DNA of 64,000 nt from Geochorda sp036562495 (GCA_036562495.1 DATCKA010000030.1:124001-188000), one strand, 5' to 3'. Positions 1 through 8,555 are shown, counted from the first letter of the stretch. Notes: generated by a model from the sequence alone, not told the origin. A program made the numbers and translations.

Positions 1-959
1 AGGCCCGGAAACCGGGCGTCCAGTTCATCGGCCAGCAGGCGTGCCACCGCCATGTTGTCGGCGCCTTCTCGCCCTCCCTGGCCGGTGCCGACCACGATGG
101 CGATGCGCGCCACCTCCTCTCCGTCGACGGAGGTGATGAGCTCGCCCCCTTCCTGCGGGGCGTCCCGGTGCAGGTCGATGAGCAGGCGCAGCGAGGGATG
201 TCGGGCCACCAGCGAACGGGCCGTCTCCAGCGAGCGGGCGTAGGCGGCGTTGAAGTCCGGCGTGTCGTGGAGCGTCGTCACGTGGATGGCCGGGATGCCG
301 TACTCGTTGAGCGCCCGCACCAGTTCGGCGCCGACCCGCAGGACCCCCGTCTCCCGGCTCCCGAACCGGTGGTAGCCCTGCGGGTCGTCGGGGTCGTCCC
401 GACCCGTCCGGTACATCTCCGAAGCGTGCGTGTGGTAGACGGCCACCCAGACGCCTCGCAGCGGGGCGGCGGCGGGTGGCCGCGCCGGCATGTCCCGGGG
501 CGCGGCAGCGCTCGAGGAGGAGGCCGACGCCAGCGCCGGTCGAGCCTGCAGCGGCGCGGGCGCGATGGCCTCGTCCGCGTCGGCTGCTACGGCGGTCGAT
601 GCGGCGAGCGGCCCCTCCGGGGGGACCCCGACGGGGGCGATGGCCCGGGTCGCCTGGGCGACGAGCCACCGTCCCCAGGCCTGCAGCCGCTGCCGTGGCG
701 TGGGCGTCGGTCCCGGGTCCCGTTCCTCGAAGGAGGCCACGGCCGGCCCGGCCAGCCAGTCGACCACCCATGCCGGCAGCCGGGCCAGGGGCGGCATCAC
801 GGACGGCCCCGCCACGAAGCCGGCGACGGCCACGACCAGCAGGGCCGCACGCCACAGGCTCGTCCCGCCGGGGACCATGATGACGACTCGCCGGTTTGCC
901 CAGGGCACCCCCGCTCCCCCCTCCGGCAGGGCAAGGTATGCCCCCGGCGACCGGCGCAT
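1..959 (-). CDS. spoIIP: Stage II sporulation protein P, SpoIIP (3' end outside window)
   Basis: Peptidoglycan amidase/endopeptidase that works with SpoIID and SpoIIM to drive engulfment during sporulation. The visible 319 residues contain a hydrophobic anchor near residues 35-54, a low-complexity Ala/Pro linker to about residue 165, then the catalytic domain. That domain has YHTHASE (His176 and His178, zinc ligands) and DLHRDA (His264), both hallmarks of the SpoIIP family. The frame is open to the left edge, so the C-terminus is missing. The ATG at 959 was chosen because it keeps the anchor inside the protein; an ATG at 878 just before the anchor is an alternative. It follows gpr and a small unknown gene, matching the gpr-spoIIP order of Bacillus. 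Family identity is very secure; the start is not. Confidence 0.93.
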   Translation of the reverse strand, partial: MRRSPGAYLALPEGGAGVPWANRRVVIMVPGGTSLWRAALLVVAVAGFVAGPSVMPPLARLPAWVVDWLAGPAVASFEERDPGPTPTPRQRLQAWGRWLVAQATRAIAPVGVPPEGPLAASTAVAADADEAIAPAPLQARPALASASSSSAAAPRDMPARPPAAAPLRGVWVAVYHTHASEMYRTGRDDPDDPQGYHRFGSRETGVLRVGAELVRALNEYGIPAIHVTTLHDTPDFNAAYARSLETARSLVARHPSLRLLIDLHRDAPQEGGELITSVDGEEVARIAIVVGTGQGGREGADNMAVARLLADELDARFPG

Positions 960-979
960 GCCGGCGCTTCACGCGGCGC

Positions 980-1354
980 CTACGCCCGGGTGCGAGCAGA
1001 CAGCTCCAACAGCCACAAGAGCTGGTCGTAGAGTCGCGACAGTTCGACGAGGCTGTGGTAGGAGAAGCGGACGATGACGAGGATGCCTGCGGCCCCCGGG
1101 CCGGCCAGGAAGCGGTAGGAGGGATGGGTCTCGAGCAGGCTCAGGAGGCGGCCGAGCCGCTCCTCGGGGCCAGGCTCGGCACGCCGGCGGGACGTCGGCC
1201 GCTGGGATGCCAGGCGGATCCGGACCACCGCCGTGCCCCCACCCTCGGCCGATGGGAGAGCATGCACCTGCGGCGGCCCTTCCAGCCGGATCGGCCCGAC
1301 CGGGCGCCGGCGGCGGCCGCCCTCCAACGGGTGCGACGGACTACCCCGCAGCAC
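980..1354 (-). CDS. Small protein of unknown function between gpr and spoIIP
   Basis: I do not recognise this gene. It would encode about 124 residues. The N-terminal half is poorly conserved-looking and Arg/Gly/Pro rich. The C-terminal half looks like a real folded domain with alternating hydrophobics, including AGILVIVRFSYHS followed by an amphipathic helix LYDQLLWLLELS, and ends close to the stop. The GTG start at 1354 is preceded by an AGGGGG-type ribosome site. The same frame stays open further upstream through gpr, but that part is a shadow of gpr. The gene sits 76 bases after gpr and 20 bases before spoIIP on the same strand, so it is probably co-transcribed with these sporulation genes. 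A sporulation role is inference from position only. Confidence 0.55.
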   Translation of the reverse strand: MLRGSPSHPLEGGRRRRPVGPIRLEGPPQVHALPSAEGGGTAVVRIRLASQRPTSRRRAEPGPEERLGRLLSLLETHPSYRFLAGPGAAGILVIVRFSYHSLVELSRLYDQLLWLLELSARTRA

Positions 1355-1430
1355 GTGAGCCCCCTCTTCGCCAAGCCCATCTTCGGCTCGCGGCGGGGGG
1401 ACTCCTCCGCCTCCCACCAGGTCCGGTCGG

Positions 1431-2636
1431 CTACTGGATGTAGCGGAGCACCTCGTCCAGGTCCAGGCCGGGGTGGAGGGCGGCGTTGATGGCGCCCGCC
1501 AGCAGTTCGGCGGCGTCGTCGATGAGCACGTCGATCTCCTTGGGCGTGACGATGAGGGACCCCATCCATTCCGCGGCCGTCGCCGCGGCCTGGCCTTCGG
1601 CGCCCGCCATGGGCGTGGCCTCGGCGTGCGCGTCTCGCAACAGCGGCGGGAAGGCTTGCGGGCGAATGGGCGGGGCCTGGCCGCCCCTACCGTCGGCATC
1701 CGCTCCAGGTCCGTCGGATGCCCCCTGGGCCAGCCGCAGGGCATGGATGACGGTCGGGACGCCCATGGCGATGACGGGGATGCCGAGCTCCTGGCGGTTG
1801 AGGGCCCGCCTCACGTTGCCGACGCCCGCTCCCGGCTGGATGCCGGCGTCGGCCAGCTGCACCGTCGTGCACAGCCGCTCGGGCGAACCGGCGGCCAGGG
1901 CATCCACGCAGATGAGGGCGGCCGGCTGGATCTGGCGCACCACGGCGGAGACGATCTCGCTGGTCTCGATCCCGGTGAGGCCCAGCACGCCCGGCGAGAT
2001 GGCAGCCACGGGGCGCAGCGACCCGCGCTTTTCGGGTGGGAGCAGCGCGTGCAGGTGGCGGGTCACCATCAGCAGTCCCACCACCCTCGGCCCCAGGCTG
2101 TCGGGAGTGGCGTTCCAGTTGCCGAGTCCGGCCACCAGCACCGGCGATTCCTCGCCGACGCCCTGGTCACGCAGGAGGGCCTGCAGTTCCTCGGTCACCA
2201 GGCTCAGGACCTCCTCCCGGGCCTCCTGTGAGCGATCCCGCAGCCCCGGAGACTCCACGGTGGTGTAGGTGCCGGGCGCCTTGCCCAGGGCCCTGGCTGC
2301 CTGCATGTCCCGGATGCGCACCCGATGCAGCGTGGCATGGGTGCCTGCCCGTCGCTCCTGCTGCACCCCGGGGAGGGCCCCTCCCTGACGGGCCTGCGCC
2401 CAGGCGAACGCTTCGACGGCCAGGTCGGTCCGGGCGGCCCCCGAGTCACCCTGAAGACCCACGAGGGCGCCGCGGCGCTGGGCAGCCTCGAGCGCACGGC
2501 GGGCTTCGGGTCGCAGCCACCCCGGGGGTGGCGTGCCCGCAGGCACGGCCGGCATGGCCGGACGACTCGCGGGCAGCCGCAGGGCCTGCTGGTCCGGTTG
2601 CGAATGGGGCGGCAGCACGGGAGGGCGATCCTCCAT
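1431..2636 (-). CDS. gpr: Germination protease GPR
   Basis: Aspartic-type endoprotease that degrades small acid-soluble spore proteins during germination (peptidase family A25). Family signatures are visible: an RTDLAVEA stretch near the autoprocessing region, GLGNWNATPDSLGPRVV, SPGVLGLTGIETSEIV, and a C-terminal block VTPKEIDVLIDDAAELLAGA. The protein is about 401 residues, slightly longer than the Bacillus enzyme (about 370) because of a Pro/Ala-rich insertion before the C-terminal block. The ATG at 2636 was chosen because AAAGGAG lies 11 bases upstream; an in-frame start at 2690 lacks such a site. It is the first gene of the gpr-unknown-spoIIP group and diverges from rpsT. In other sporulators gpr is read by forespore sigma factors. 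Confidence 0.95.
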   Translation of the reverse strand: MEDRPPVLPPHSQPDQQALRLPASRPAMPAVPAGTPPPGWLRPEARRALEAAQRRGALVGLQGDSGAARTDLAVEAFAWAQARQGGALPGVQQERRAGTHATLHRVRIRDMQAARALGKAPGTYTTVESPGLRDRSQEAREEVLSLVTEELQALLRDQGVGEESPVLVAGLGNWNATPDSLGPRVVGLLMVTRHLHALLPPEKRGSLRPVAAISPGVLGLTGIETSEIVSAVVRQIQPAALICVDALAAGSPERLCTTVQLADAGIQPGAGVGNVRRALNRQELGIPVIAMGVPTVIHALRLAQGASDGPGADADGRGGQAPPIRPQAFPPLLRDAHAEATPMAGAEGQAAATAAEWMGSLIVTPKEIDVLIDDAAELLAGAINAALHPGLDLDEVLRYIQ

Positions 2637-2684
2637 GGGGTGAACGGCTCCTTTCGACGGTCGACGTCGCGACGCGCTGGTCCC

Positions 2685-2691
2685 TAGCATG
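2685..2691 (-). promoter_or_regulatory. Possible forespore-type -10 element for gpr
   Basis: On the minus strand the heptamer CATGCTA matches the CATnHTA form of the sigma-F/sigma-G -10 region and lies about 50 bases before the gpr start. No convincing GHATR -35 element is seen at the right distance, so this is only a weak candidate. Confidence 0.25.
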
Positions 2692-2703
2692 CCCGCCCGC
2701 TCG

Positions 2704-2733
2704 TTGCCGGGACGTCCCCGGCTGTGGTAGAAT
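2704..2733 (+). promoter_or_regulatory. Sigma-A type promoter of rpsT
   Basis: TTGCCG (2704-2709) and TAGAAT (2728-2733) are separated by 18 bases and lie about 55 bases before the rpsT start. The hexamers fit a vegetative sigma-70 promoter. It is the only promoter-like sequence in the gpr-rpsT divergent gap on this strand. Confidence 0.7.
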
Positions 2734-2789
2734 CACGGCGTCCATGCCAAGGTTTCATGGCGGCTGCCAAGCCAGAAGGAGGTCGAGGG

Positions 2790-3092
2790 GTGGCCACCAC
2801 CCGTTCCGCAGCCAAGAGGCTGCGCCAGTCCATCAAGCGACATCTCGCCAACCAGGCGACCAAGTCCGCGATGAAGACGGCCATCCGCAAGTGCCAGCGG
2901 GCGGCCCAGCAGGACCTGGCTGAGGCCTGGCGACTTCTCCCGCTCGCGCAGAAGGCCATCGACAAGGCCGCCAAGCGGGGTGCCATCCACCCCAACCAGG
3001 CAGCCCGACGCAAGTCGCGGCTGGTCGCGTACCTCAAGCGGCTCGAGGCTCAGAGGGCCCAGGCCACACCCGCCCAGCCGGCGGCTTCCTGA
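2790..3092 (+). CDS. rpsT: 30S ribosomal protein S20
   Basis: Small-subunit protein that binds the 5' domain and helix 44 of 16S rRNA. The sequence is typical of bS20: a helical, Lys/Arg-rich chain with AAKRLRQSIKRHLANQ, KSAMKTAIRK and KGAIHPNQAARRKSRL-like segments (here KRGAIHPNQAARRKS). It is 100 residues, a little longer than the usual 85-95 because of an Ala/Pro-rich tail. The GTG at 2790 was chosen because AAGGAGG lies just upstream; the open frame further upstream overlaps the promoter. rpsT is convergent with holA, the usual neighbourhood in Firmicutes (comEA-comEC-holA-rpsT). Confidence 0.96.
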   Translation: MATTRSAAKRLRQSIKRHLANQATKSAMKTAIRKCQRAAQQDLAEAWRLLPLAQKAIDKAAKRGAIHPNQAARRKSRLVAYLKRLEAQRAQATPAQPAAS

Positions 3093-3138
3093 GGGGCGCA
3101 TCTCCGCTCCGAGCTTTGCGCGTGGCCCGGTGTCCGCG

Positions 3139-4218
3139 TCACGACCGGGCATCGAGCCAGGCGGCCATGCGGGAGAAGAGGCGGATCAGGGCCTCGTGAG
3201 GGGTCATGCCGCCTCTTTTCGCGTCGTAATCGGCCTCGGCCGTCCACTGAAGCAATCGCCACAGTCCCTCGGTGCCCCACCGGCGGGCTCCCTCGGCCCA
3301 CCTCCGCAGGGCGACCGGAGGCCGCCCCGGGAAACGGGGTGCGACCTCCCGCCACGCACCGGGGGGCCAGGCGTCGGGAGGCCCCCAGCGCGCCTCCAGG
3401 GCCTCGGCCATCTCCCAGGCCTCCATGACCTGCCGGCTGATGTCCCGCCAGATCCAGGCGGCAGGGACGCCCTCTCGCTGCAGCGCCAACGACAGCGTAA
3501 GGGCGCGGCCGATGTCGCCGGCGAGCACCGCATCCCCCACCTCGAAGCGCCGCGAGTCGTGCGCCTCGGCCGGCGAGGCTGTGCCATCCTCCGCTGATTC
3601 CAGCAAGTCCTGCGACACGACCAGCCGCAGGGTCGCCTCGTCGAGGGCTTCTCCTGCCAGGAGCTCCAGCTTGGCCAGCTCCTGGGGAGCCCGGTCCGGG
3701 TGCTGGCGCAACACACCCCGCAGCCACGCCGCCGCCGAGGTGCTCAGCCCCAGTCGGTCGACGAGCCGGGCGACGGCTGACGCTCGGTCGCGGCCCTCGC
3801 GGCGGTCGACGACCGTGATCGAGCGTCGATGCGCCGCCGTGATGGCCTGCAAGAGCCGCGCCTCGGCCGATTGGTCCCACAGCACCAGCCACTCGTCCCG
3901 CAGCGGATAGCGTGCCAGGGCGTCCAGCAGCGCACGCGCCTCCCCCGCGGGCATCGCCTCGGCGTGGCGCACCAGCACGAGCCGTGGGGTACCCGTCAGG
4001 GTCGGCGTGCCCAGGAGCTCCAGCAGGCGAGCGACCTTGACATCGTCCCCGAAGAGGACGAGCCGCTCCACCTCCCCCTCGGCCATCGCCTCGACGAAGG
4101 CCTCGCCATCGGAGGCCGAGGCGGCCAGCAAGAGGTAGGCGCCCGGTGGATGCGCACCGGTGGATGCCGTCTCGTCGTGGGCCTCGCCGATCTTGCGCTC
4201 GCGCACGCGACATCCCAT
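3139..4218 (-). CDS. holA: DNA polymerase III delta subunit
   Basis: Clamp-loader subunit that opens the beta sliding clamp. At 359 residues it has the family's usual length (about 340). The fold is recognised from the N-terminal AAA+-like region with the conserved LLELLGTPTL.. and RLVLVRHAEAM strands, the central helical lid, and a C-terminal collar domain with WIWRDISRQV. As in all delta subunits no working Walker A motif is seen. It lies 27 bases after comEC and convergent with rpsT, the standard Firmicutes context, which supports the call because delta is poorly conserved in sequence. The start is the ATG at 4218 with AGAAGGA 14 bases upstream; a GTG four codons further in is possible. 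Confidence 0.88.
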   Translation of the reverse strand: MGCRVRERKIGEAHDETASTGAHPPGAYLLLAASASDGEAFVEAMAEGEVERLVLFGDDVKVARLLELLGTPTLTGTPRLVLVRHAEAMPAGEARALLDALARYPLRDEWLVLWDQSAEARLLQAITAAHRRSITVVDRREGRDRASAVARLVDRLGLSTSAAAWLRGVLRQHPDRAPQELAKLELLAGEALDEATLRLVVSQDLLESAEDGTASPAEAHDSRRFEVGDAVLAGDIGRALTLSLALQREGVPAAWIWRDISRQVMEAWEMAEALEARWGPPDAWPPGAWREVAPRFPGRPPVALRRWAEGARRWGTEGLWRLLQWTAEADYDAKRGGMTPHEALIRLFSRMAAWLDARS

Positions 4219-4245
4219 CCCGTTGCGAACGGTCCTTCTCTCGCA

Positions 4246-6534
4246 TCACCGCAGGGTCAGGTAGACCGGGCCGTCGCCGCGGCAGTGGCGGATGCCCACC
4301 GCCTCCCAGGCCAGGCAACGGGCATCGACGTCGAGGAGGAGGCTTCCCGCCCCCTCCATCGCCATGCGCAGGACCGGGCGCGCGCCGGGCCTGATGGAGC
4401 CGTCCTGTCGCTCGACGCGCAGCCGGATCGAACCCGCGTGCACCTCGACCACGGGATCCGGCGTCGCCGAGCCTAGCACGACGGGGCCCTGCTCCCCCAT
4501 GCCCAGCCAGACCTGGCTCATCGCCATCACCTTGGGCGGCAGGCCGTGGAGATCCGGACCTGTCCCAGAGGATGCGCTCCACAGCGCGACCCGGCCTCGT
4601 GCCAGCCCCAGGCCGCTCAGGGCGGCCGCGGCCTTCTCCAAGGCCTGAGCCAGTTCCTGCCCCGGTCGTGCGTCGAGCCAGAGCCAGCCGTCTCCCCCGG
4701 GCGAACGGCCCGCCACCACCCAGCCGGTGCCGACCGGCGCAACGGTCAGGGCGGCCGGCCTGCCGCTCGCTCCCGGCAGCCCGGCTGCCAGGGCCCAGCC
4801 CCCCAGCAGCAGCGCCGCCAGGGCGGGACCCGTCGCGGCCCTGCGCCCGTCTCCCGCCCCTCGCGAGGCGAGCCACGCCAGACCCGCCACGGCCGGCAGG
4901 CTCCACCCCATCGCGCTGAGCCGCAGGGCACCCAGCCGTCCCTCCAGCTGAGCCCCTGCCAGCGCCAGCGCCCGGAGCGCGGCGGCCGACCTCTCGGCGA
5001 CCCACGCCGCCGGCCCGGCCATGGATGACGGCACCAGCGCGGCGGCCAGCGCTGACCACAACAACAGCCCGCAGACCGGCCCCGCTACCACGCTCACCAC
5101 CGCCCCCAGCACCGACACCCGGCCGAAGTAGAGGGCCGTCAGAGGCGTGATGGCCGCCCACGCGGCGAAGGAGAGCCCCAGTGCCTCGAGCAGCCGGCCC
5201 GCGACCTTTCGCAGGGGGCGCCTCGCGCCTCGATCGCCGGCCGGGCCCGGCGGTGCTTGGCCCGACCCGGGGCGGCCAACGAAGAGCGCGATGGCCAGCG
5301 TGGCCAGGTACGACATCTGAAAGCCCGCATCGGCCCCGAGCCCCGGGCTCGAGAGGAGCATCTGGGCGGCGGCGGCCACCCCCAGGATGGAGGGCAACGA
5401 GGCCCGGCGCCCCACCATCCACAGTGCCATGCCCAGCGACTGCATCAGACCGGCCCTCACCGCCGGCGCGGCCAGCCCTGTCATGCCGGCGTAGGTCCAT
5501 CCCGTGGCGCAGGCCACGACGGCAGCGCACAGCCTGACGGCCCACCGGGAGCGGGGCAGGCGCCGGACGAGGGCCACCACAGGACCGGCCAGCAGGCCCA
5601 CGTGCAATCCCGAGACCGACAGGACGTGCCCCAGCCCGGCCTCCCACAGCGCCTGCTCGTCCTCGTCGGCCAGGGCGTCTCGATGGCCCAGCACCACCGC
5701 CCGCGCCCAGGCAGCCCCCTGCGGCCCCAGTCTCCGCTCTAGCCGCCGTGCCATCGCCTCACCCATGGCCGCGAGGGCGGCGCGCAGGCGGATCGTCGGA
5801 GGTGCCCGCGGCGGGTCGGCGGCCACGGCCAACCGGCCCTCGGATCGCACCTCCACCACCAGCCCCACGCCCCGGGCACCGAGGTAGCGACGCAGCGAGA
5901 AGTCGCCCGGGAAGGCCCCTGCCTCGGGAAGGCGCACCAGGCCGCGAGCCGCGACCCACATGCCCGGCTGCCAGGACCGGCTCCGGCGGTCCTGGGCCGG
6001 CACCGCCACCTCCACGTCCGAGGGAAGCGCACGCCAGCCGTCGCGAGGCGGCGCCACCGACGCCGCCTCCGTCAGACGCGCTTCCCGCAGGAGCAGGTAC
6101 GTGGCGAAGCGCGTCGTGACCGGGGGCTCGACGACCCAGCCGCCCACCCAGGCCACCCGGCCCGGCTCCAGGGAGCGCAGGGAGTCGGCCTGGCGCTGGA
6201 GCCGTATCGCCTCCACCCACGCCCCCACCGCCACGGCCAGGGCCACCAGCGCGGCCAGGCGGCGTCTTCGCACCCGGGCCCTTGCCGTGACCGGCATCTC
6301 GAGCTCCCCTGGCCAGGGCTGGTAGGCTGGCGGCCAGCCGGGCAGGACGACCGGGACCGGCCCGCACCCTCGCAGCCACCTCAGCCACCTGCGAGCCCCA
6401 CGGCCGACGGCTCGCACCAGCACCAGCCCCGCAGCCAGCCCCAGCACCGAGGCCGGCCCGGCAGGATCCCACCCTGCGAGGGCCGATGCCGCCATGCCGA
6501 CGGCCATCCCCCACGCCACGGCGCCGATGCCCAT
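4246..6534 (-). CDS. comEC: DNA uptake channel ComEC/Rec2, degenerate C-terminal domain
   Basis: Integral membrane channel that carries single-stranded DNA into the cell during natural transformation. It is 762 residues. An N-terminal membrane and DUF4131-like region comes first. The competence domain follows, with the family motif GHVLSVSGLHVG near residue 305, and about ten hydrophobic segments continue to about residue 585. The last 170 residues occupy the place of the metallo-beta-lactamase-like domain. They still show a strand pattern such as GTGWVVAGRSPGGDGWLWLDA, but the HxHxDH metal motif is missing: the matching stretch reads ALWSASSGTGPDLHG. It follows comEA by 18 bases and precedes holA, so the three form a probable operon. 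Confidence 0.93.
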   Translation of the reverse strand: MGIGAVAWGMAVGMAASALAGWDPAGPASVLGLAAGLVLVRAVGRGARRWLRWLRGCGPVPVVLPGWPPAYQPWPGELEMPVTARARVRRRRLAALVALAVAVGAWVEAIRLQRQADSLRSLEPGRVAWVGGWVVEPPVTTRFATYLLLREARLTEAASVAPPRDGWRALPSDVEVAVPAQDRRSRSWQPGMWVAARGLVRLPEAGAFPGDFSLRRYLGARGVGLVVEVRSEGRLAVAADPPRAPPTIRLRAALAAMGEAMARRLERRLGPQGAAWARAVVLGHRDALADEDEQALWEAGLGHVLSVSGLHVGLLAGPVVALVRRLPRSRWAVRLCAAVVACATGWTYAGMTGLAAPAVRAGLMQSLGMALWMVGRRASLPSILGVAAAAQMLLSSPGLGADAGFQMSYLATLAIALFVGRPGSGQAPPGPAGDRGARRPLRKVAGRLLEALGLSFAAWAAITPLTALYFGRVSVLGAVVSVVAGPVCGLLLWSALAAALVPSSMAGPAAWVAERSAAALRALALAGAQLEGRLGALRLSAMGWSLPAVAGLAWLASRGAGDGRRAATGPALAALLLGGWALAAGLPGASGRPAALTVAPVGTGWVVAGRSPGGDGWLWLDARPGQELAQALEKAAAALSGLGLARGRVALWSASSGTGPDLHGLPPKVMAMSQVWLGMGEQGPVVLGSATPDPVVEVHAGSIRLRVERQDGSIRPGARPVLRMAMEGAGSLLLDVDARCLAWEAVGIRHCRGDGPVYLTLR

Positions 6535-6552
6535 GGCCCGCCGGCGGCTATC

Positions 6553-7119
6553 TCACGAGTCCCCGACGCAGACCGTCACCAGCGGCCGCAGCCGCTCCAG
6601 CGTCTTGGGGCCGATGCCGGTCACCTCGAGCAGGTCGTCCACCAGTCGAAACGGCCCGTGACGCTCCCGAAAGGCGACGATGCGTGCGGCCAGCACGGGG
6701 CCGATGCCCGGCAGCGCATCCAGTTGCTCGACGGTGGCCACGTTGAGGTCGAGGCGCCCGTGCTGCCCGTCCGGACAGGTCCCCCCGCCGTCCGCCACAG
6801 CCCCCTCGGCCGTGGTACCGTCGCCGGCACCGGCCGGCGGCTCGACTCCCGCCTCGGACGCACCCGGCGGCGCCGCGGCAGCCTGCACCACCCCCGCAGC
6901 CCCCACCTCCGGGGCCCCATGCATCAGGGGGCCCGGCACGATGACCACGGGGTCGCCCGCCAGCTCCATGCCGACCCGGACGCCGACGCCGACGAGCGCC
7001 ACTGCCAGCAGAAACCGGGCCGTGCCGCCCGACAGGCCGGCGCGCGCCAGTCGCGCTAACGTCAGACGCCTCCGCACCCCTGCCGGGTCCGGCCATACCC
7101 TGGCCGCCCACACGTCCAT
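6553..7119 (-). CDS. comEA: DNA receptor ComEA, helix-hairpin-helix protein
   Basis: Membrane-anchored double-stranded DNA-binding protein of the competence machinery. The 188 residues comprise a basic N-terminus, one membrane segment (about residues 36-54), a SLBB-like stretch PVVIVPGPLMHGAP typical of Gram-positive ComEA, a flexible Ala/Gly-rich linker, and a C-terminal double helix-hairpin-helix with LDLNVATVEQLDALPGIGP and TGIGPKTLERLRPL. The SLBB-like region looks shortened compared with Bacillus. It lies directly before comEC, with which it is probably co-transcribed. No promoter was identified in the 75 bases before it. Confidence 0.93.
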   Translation of the reverse strand: MDVWAARVWPDPAGVRRRLTLARLARAGLSGGTARFLLAVALVGVGVRVGMELAGDPVVIVPGPLMHGAPEVGAAGVVQAAAAPPGASEAGVEPPAGAGDGTTAEGAVADGGGTCPDGQHGRLDLNVATVEQLDALPGIGPVLAARIVAFRERHGPFRLVDDLLEVTGIGPKTLERLRPLVTVCVGDS

Positions 7120-7194
7120 CGCCGCCCCTTCGGGTTCGTGCGGTCGCGGAGGACCGTTAGACAGACTAGCGCCCTACTCCTCCCAGTGGGGCGG

Positions 7195-8046
7195 TCACCC
7201 CTCCGGGTCGTGCTGGCGGCGCAGCCAGCCCGAGGGGGCGGGCTGGGGCAGCGGGACGTACTGGACCGACGGCCGACGCTCCGGCGCCTGAGGGTAGAGG
7301 TCCATCAGGGTGTAGATGGCGGCCGGCAGGCCGCACCGCACGGGCAGTCCCCACTCCTGCAGCCGCCGGCAGTCGAGGGGGTAGTCGTGGGTCCAGTGGC
7401 CCTGGGTCAGGTAGTCGGCCACCTCCGCGGCCCGCTCGGGCGGGAGGTGGTCTGTGAGGATGTCCGTCACCAGCTCCTTGACCTGAGCCAGAGCCTTGCG
7501 CGCCATGTCGGCCATGATGAGGGTCTCGTCGTCGACCCGGTTGAGGTCCTTCTGCTCCACGGCCCGCACGATGGAGGCCGCCGGCCACTGGCCCAGCTGG
7601 GGATCGACCGGCCCCAGCACCGCGTTGTCGTCCATCCAGATCTCGTCGGCCGCCAGGGCGATGAGGGTGCCGCCCGACATGGCGTAGTGCGGTACGAAGA
7701 CGCTGACCCGGGCAGGGTGGCGGCGGAGGGCCTGGGCGATCTGCTCGGCGGCCAGCACCAGGCCGCCGGGGGTATGCAGGATCAGGTCGATGGGCACGTC
7801 GGGCGGCGTCGTCCGGATGGCCCGCAGGACCTTTTCCGAGTCCTCGATGGAGATGAACCGCCGCCCCAACAGCCCCAGCAACCCCCACGCCTCCTGACGG
7901 TGGATGAGGGTGATGATGCGGCTATTGCGGGCCCTCTGGATCTGGCCCATCACCTTGAGGCGCTGCCGCTCCGTCTGCCGCTGGCGCAGGACGGGCCACA
8001 GCGAGAGGGCGAATATCAACAGCCAGAAGAGCTGGAAGAGATCCAT
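7195..8046 (-). CDS. ClpP-fold membrane serine protease (SDH/SppA-like family)
   Basis: Probable membrane-bound serine protease of the crotonase/ClpP fold (Pfam SDH_sah type). The N-terminus is a membrane helix (residues 4-20, LFQLFWLLIFALSL). A basic helical segment follows, then the protease core DLILHTPGGLVLAAEQIA and the nucleophile elbow HYAMSGGTLIALAADEI with Ser124. VDPQLGQWPA shortly after is also typical. In this family the catalytic Ser is paired with a His or Asp further on, which cannot be assigned by eye. Length 283 is usual. It lies between comEA and the divergent yjbQ gene. The substrate is unknown, though relatives are linked to membrane-protein quality control. Confidence 0.85.
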   Translation of the reverse strand: MDLFQLFWLLIFALSLWPVLRQRQTERQRLKVMGQIQRARNSRIITLIHRQEAWGLLGLLGRRFISIEDSEKVLRAIRTTPPDVPIDLILHTPGGLVLAAEQIAQALRRHPARVSVFVPHYAMSGGTLIALAADEIWMDDNAVLGPVDPQLGQWPAASIVRAVEQKDLNRVDDETLIMADMARKALAQVKELVTDILTDHLPPERAAEVADYLTQGHWTHDYPLDCRRLQEWGLPVRCGLPAAIYTLMDLYPQAPERRPSVQYVPLPQPAPSGWLRRQHDPEG

Positions 8047-8129
8047 AGGCCGCTCGGCCGATAGTCTCCGAAGGCGCCGGCTCCTCTATGCGACGTCCGG
8101 AGACGGGCCCACGAAGGAGGCACCCGCCG

Positions 8130-8555
8130 GTGATCAGCATCGAACTGTCCACCTCGGCGCAGAGCGAGATGGTCGACATCACCGCCCGCGTGAGCCGCGC
8201 TCTGGAGGAGGCGGGCGTCCGGGCCGACGGGGTCGTCCACCTCTTCTGCCCGCATACGACCGCGGGGCTGCTCATCAACGAGAGGGCCGATCCCGACGTG
8301 GCGGCCGACATCCTGGCCTACCTGGAGCGAGCCGTCCCCTGGGAGGGGCGCTGGCGTCACGCGGAGGGCAACGCGGCCGCCCACGTGCGGGCCTCCCTGG
8401 TGGGGTCCTCGGTCTTTGCGCCCCTGGAAGGCGGGCGCCTGCGTCTCGGCCGCTGGCAAGGGATCTTCTTCTGCGAGTTCGACGGCCCTCGCCGCCGCAC
8501 CGTCTGGCTTCAGGTGTTGCCCGCGCATCCCTCGCCTGTGGGGGCGTCCCGATGA
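8130..8555 (+). CDS. yjbQ: YjbQ/UPF0047 family protein (secondary thiamine-phosphate synthase-like)
   Basis: Small beta-fold protein of about 141 residues. The signature CPHTTAGLLINERADPDV is the conserved metal/active-site block of UPF0047, and HVRASLVGSS and LGRWQGIFFCEFDGPR are the other two family blocks. Members show weak thiamine-phosphate synthase activity and are often labelled so, but the physiological role is not settled. The GTG at 8130 was chosen because GAAGGAGG lies 9 bases before it; the frame is open further upstream without such a site. The stop overlaps the next gene's start as ATGA, so translation of the two is probably coupled. Confidence 0.92.
   Translation: MISIELSTSAQSEMVDITARVSRALEEAGVRADGVVHLFCPHTTAGLLINERADPDVAADILAYLERAVPWEGRWRHAEGNAAAHVRASLVGSSVFAPLEGGRLRLGRWQGIFFCEFDGPRRRTVWLQVLPAHPSPVGASR

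Noticed and set aside
25..972. 315-residue minus-strand open frame, Arg/Gly/Ala-rich
   Set aside because: Shadow of spoIIP in another frame of the same strand. The spoIIP frame contains the catalytic motifs; this one has only low-complexity GC-driven composition.
980..1744. Longer version of the unknown gene after gpr, starting at 1744
   Set aside because: The first ~130 residues are a shadow of the gpr 3' half; only the part after 1354 looks like real coding sequence.
3050..5647. 865-residue minus-strand open frame
   Set aside because: Runs across holA and comEC in the wrong frame; composition is typical of GC-rich shadow frames and no family motif is seen.
7904..8551. Long N-terminal extension of the NADP reductase frame
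   Set aside because: Overlaps the divergent protease gene and yjbQ; the ATG at 8552 overlapping the yjbQ stop is the natural start.
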